Of a DNA stretch of 7,815 nt, positions 5,714 through 7,815 are shown piece by piece. The position numbers and the translations under genes are program-made. The notes beneath the pieces are model-generated. The model did no database searches, was not told the origin of the DNA, and was given only the letters and a program-made list of their open reading frames with translations. Origin of the DNA: SIG653 sp045577455 (GTDB lineage Bacteria; Bacillota; Clostridia; Oscillospirales; CAG-382); assembly GCA_045577455.1 (NCBI GenBank), contig JAZNIJ010000222.1, positions 1 through 7,815 of the forward strand, given 5' to 3'. The stretch's first letter is position 1, and every line of letters begins with the position of its first letter.

Positions 5714-7207
5714 ATGGAAAAAATTCAAATTCAATCTGTGTATTTCGAAAAATTAAAAGGCTTGCATGATGTAAGAATTAAGTTTGAAAAACCTCTTACA
5801 GCAATAATGGGTGTTAATGGAGCTGGAAAAACAACAATTATCCATGCACTAGCCTGTATTTATCAACCGGATAAGGATTCACAAGGACAAAGTAATCAGG
5901 GGGAAGACCATCATTTCCCTGAGTTCTTTGTGCCCAATACAGATGCCTTGTGGGAGGGTAGTAAATTCCATGTTTTGAATAAAACGGAGACAAAGACTGG
6001 TGAATGGAAGACTTTAAATTCAAGAGTTTACTCAAAAACATTTGATAGATGGGCTCCGCCATATTCATCGCGTCCTAAAAGAAATGTGTACTATATTGGC
6101 ATAGATACATGCTTGCCTGAAATCGAGAAAAAGACAGCGACATCCCGCGTTATTTACACCTCTAACCAACGCTCCGACAGGATTTCGAAAAAAGTTTTGG
6201 ATGCTGCAGCCTATGTTCTAAATAAAGACTATGCAGTTCTTGTTGATAATTTATATCAGAAACACCATTTTTTAGGGGTACATACCAAATCGGGATTGAA
6301 GTACTCTTCCTTAAGTATGGGAACTGGAGAACAACGTACAATAAAAATACTTGAAAAGGTCATAAATGCACAGCCCTATTCACTTGTTTTGATTGATGAA
6401 ATTGATCTGCTTTTACATGTATCCGCATTACGAAGGCTTATTGAAAAGTTGCATGAGATTGCAATCAACAAGCATCTTCAAATCGTTTTTACAACACACT
6501 CTCTAGAAGTTCTGCACCTGAACGAAAAAGTAGGATTGCAGTATTTGAACCTTATAAATAAACCTGATGGAACATCTGAATTTTTTGTCATGGATAAACC
6601 TAATGATGATATAATCCGCGATTTAACAGGATCATCTACTCATCCAATAAAAATATATGTAGAAGATGATTTTTCTCAAGCTATAGTTACATACATACTA
6701 AAAAAATACAACATAAAACGCAAAGCATCTGTGTTAAGATTTGGAGCTGCACATAATGCATTTTACTTAGCTGCAGCTCACGCACTATCTTCCGTTAATT
6801 GTGATAATGTTTTAATCCTTCTTGATGGAGACGAATATGGAACACAAGAAGAAAAGTTGGAGCAAATGAAAAAAATTCTTTCTGGTACAGAAGGTGATAT
6901 TGATCAAAAACGAAATCATGCCTTAAGCCTAATCAGTCAATATTCACTTCCAGAAAGAAAATCGCCGGAAGAATTTCTGCACAACTTACTAATATCTGTG
7001 TCTGACAATAGCGAGATTTGCATGATTGCACGAGAAATCCACTCGGTGGCAGATAAACACCAACTTGTAAACAATATTTGTGATCAACTGCAAGAAAAGG
7101 TTGAAACTGTAGTGCCACAGATTATATCTGCAATAGAAAATACCGACGGATGGCGGGAATACATCTTAAGCATTGAAGAATGGATAAGTGCACGACAAAA
7201 CATTTGA
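5714..7207 (+). CDS. ABC-type ATPase with C-terminal TOPRIM-like region (OLD-type nuclease)
   Basis: A 497-residue cytoplasmic protein. The ATPase part (1 to about 300) has Walker A GVNGAGKT (33-40), an ABC-like signature LSMGTGEQ (200-207), Walker B LVLIDEID (224-231) and a switch histidine in FTTHS (259-263). The insert with RPKRNVYYIGID (120-131) is of the kind seen in AAA_15/OLD-type ATPases. The C-terminal part has KIYVEDD (313-319, E317) and LLDGDE (369-374, D371 and D373), matching the glutamate and DxD motifs of a TOPRIM metal site. SPEEF follows at 417-421. The architecture is that of OLD-family nucleases and fused PARIS-like (AriA/AriB) defence proteins. Which subfamily it belongs to is undecided, and it is shorter than many of them. 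AGAGAGG (5701-5707) lies six bases before the ATG. It sits between hsdS (41 bases) and hsdR (17 bases), not a standard place for type I genes. Likely role: ATP-gated nucleic-acid cleavage in phage defence, by inference. Confidence 0.88.
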   Translation: MEKIQIQSVYFEKLKGLHDVRIKFEKPLTAIMGVNGAGKTTIIHALACIYQPDKDSQGQSNQGEDHHFPEFFVPNTDALWEGSKFHVLNKTETKTGEWKTLNSRVYSKTFDRWAPPYSSRPKRNVYYIGIDTCLPEIEKKTATSRVIYTSNQRSDRISKKVLDAAAYVLNKDYAVLVDNLYQKHHFLGVHTKSGLKYSSLSMGTGEQRTIKILEKVINAQPYSLVLIDEIDLLLHVSALRRLIEKLHEIAINKHLQIVFTTHSLEVLHLNEKVGLQYLNLINKPDGTSEFFVMDKPNDDIIRDLTGSSTHPIKIYVEDDFSQAIVTYILKKYNIKRKASVLRFGAAHNAFYLAAAHALSSVNCDNVLILLDGDEYGTQEEKLEQMKKILSGTEGDIDQKRNHALSLISQYSLPERKSPEEFLHNLLISVSDNSEICMIAREIHSVADKHQLVNNICDQLQEKVETVVPQIISAIENTDGWREYILSIEEWISARQNI

Positions 7208-7224
7208 CATGAGGAGGCATTGTT

Positions 7225-7815
7225 ATGCACTTCACAGAAGAATTATTTGAACAAGCGGTTATAGAGTTATTAGAAAAGATGGGCTATACTCATATCTATG
7301 CACCGGATATGAACAGAGAGGATTTCTCAAGTCCTCTTCTGGAATCTGCTCTTCTGGACAGCCTTGTTCGCATTAATAAGAAACTGCCCATTGAAGCCAT
7401 CAATGAAGCAATATACAAGCTCAAAAACTTTGAAAGCGGAAGTCTTGTTCAGAAGAATAAGACCTTTATGAGCTATTTGCAAAATGGTGTCGAGGTTAAA
7501 TATTTCTCCCAAGGTGAAGAATGTTCTTCTATTGTTTATCTGATAGATTACAGCAAAGCAGATAACAATACCTTCTACGCAGTTAACCAATATACATATA
7601 TCGAAAACGGTAACAACCGCCGTCCTGATATAATTCTTTTTATCAATGGTCTCCCTCTTGTTTTAATGGAACTAAAGAGTCCATCCAAGGATGAGGTGGG
7701 CGCAGAGAACGCCTATAATCAGATTCGTAATTACATGCAGGATATTCCGTCAATGTTCAATTACAATGCAATCTGTGTAATAAGTGATCTGACTGCCAAT
7801 AAGGCAGGTACAATC
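7225..7815 (+). CDS. hsdR: Type I restriction endonuclease subunit HsdR, N-terminal part (cut by window edge)
   Basis: An open frame from ATG at 7225 to the last base, giving 197 residues without a stop. It is the N-terminal nuclease domain of HsdR, the subunit that translocates DNA and cuts unmethylated targets. The PD-(D/E)xK site is complete: RRPD (132-135, D135), then MELK (148-151, E149 and K151), followed by the QxxxY motif (Q166, Y170) typical of type I nucleases. The surrounding RPDIILFINGLPLVLMELK is characteristic of the family. The helicase motor domains, expected in a protein of roughly 1,000 residues, would lie beyond the right edge. GAGGAGG (7211-7217) seven bases before the ATG is the strongest ribosome binding site in the operon and fixes the start. 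The gene follows the ATPase gene by 17 bases with no terminator, so it is probably cotranscribed. Confidence 0.95.
   Translation, partial: MHFTEELFEQAVIELLEKMGYTHIYAPDMNREDFSSPLLESALLDSLVRINKKLPIEAINEAIYKLKNFESGSLVQKNKTFMSYLQNGVEVKYFSQGEECSSIVYLIDYSKADNNTFYAVNQYTYIENGNNRRPDIILFINGLPLVLMELKSPSKDEVGAENAYNQIRNYMQDIPSMFNYNAICVISDLTANKAGTI

Overview
The window looks like chromosomal DNA of a low-to-moderate GC Firmicute, probably a gut-type clostridium. This is an inference. It rests on strong AGGAGG-type ribosome binding sites before nearly every gene, extended -10 promoters of the form TGG-TATAAT, an AT-rich background, and an XRE regulator with a membrane-plus-zinc-ribbon tail of a kind common in Clostridia. 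No rRNA, tRNA, CRISPR array, transposase or integrase is visible.

Left part (1-1955): a near-consensus promoter at 29-57 points left out of the window. A second promoter at 148-175 drives a complete Gfo/Idh/MocA-family oxidoreductase (209-1270). This gene converges on a leftward XRE-family regulator gene (1344-1955), and a hairpin at 1304-1337 can serve as terminator for both. The regulator has an N-terminal helix-turn-helix, two membrane helices and a CxxC...CxxC zinc-ribbon tail.

Middle (1956-2454): about 500 bases with no convincing gene. It holds the leftward promoter of the regulator gene, a 15-base direct repeat in that gene's leader, an orphan terminator-like hairpin, and two rightward promoters in front of the next operon.

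Right part (2455 to the window end): a type I restriction-modification operon with two extra genes. The order is hsdM, a small three-helix membrane protein with a charged coiled-coil head, hsdS, an ABC-type ATPase with a C-terminal TOPRIM-like (OLD-type) nuclease region, then the N-terminal 197 codons of hsdR, which runs off the right edge. Gaps are -11, 25, 41 and 17 bases with no visible internal terminator or promoter, so all five are probably one transcript. HsdM and HsdS would form the DNA methyltransferase, and HsdR joins them to make the restriction enzyme.

The two inserted genes are the most interesting content. An ATPase-nuclease embedded between hsdS and hsdR, together with a membrane protein translationally coupled to hsdM, suggests a second defence layer tied to the restriction system, by analogy with PrrC and PARIS. 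That role is a hypothesis; the sequence shows only the domains and the gene arrangement.
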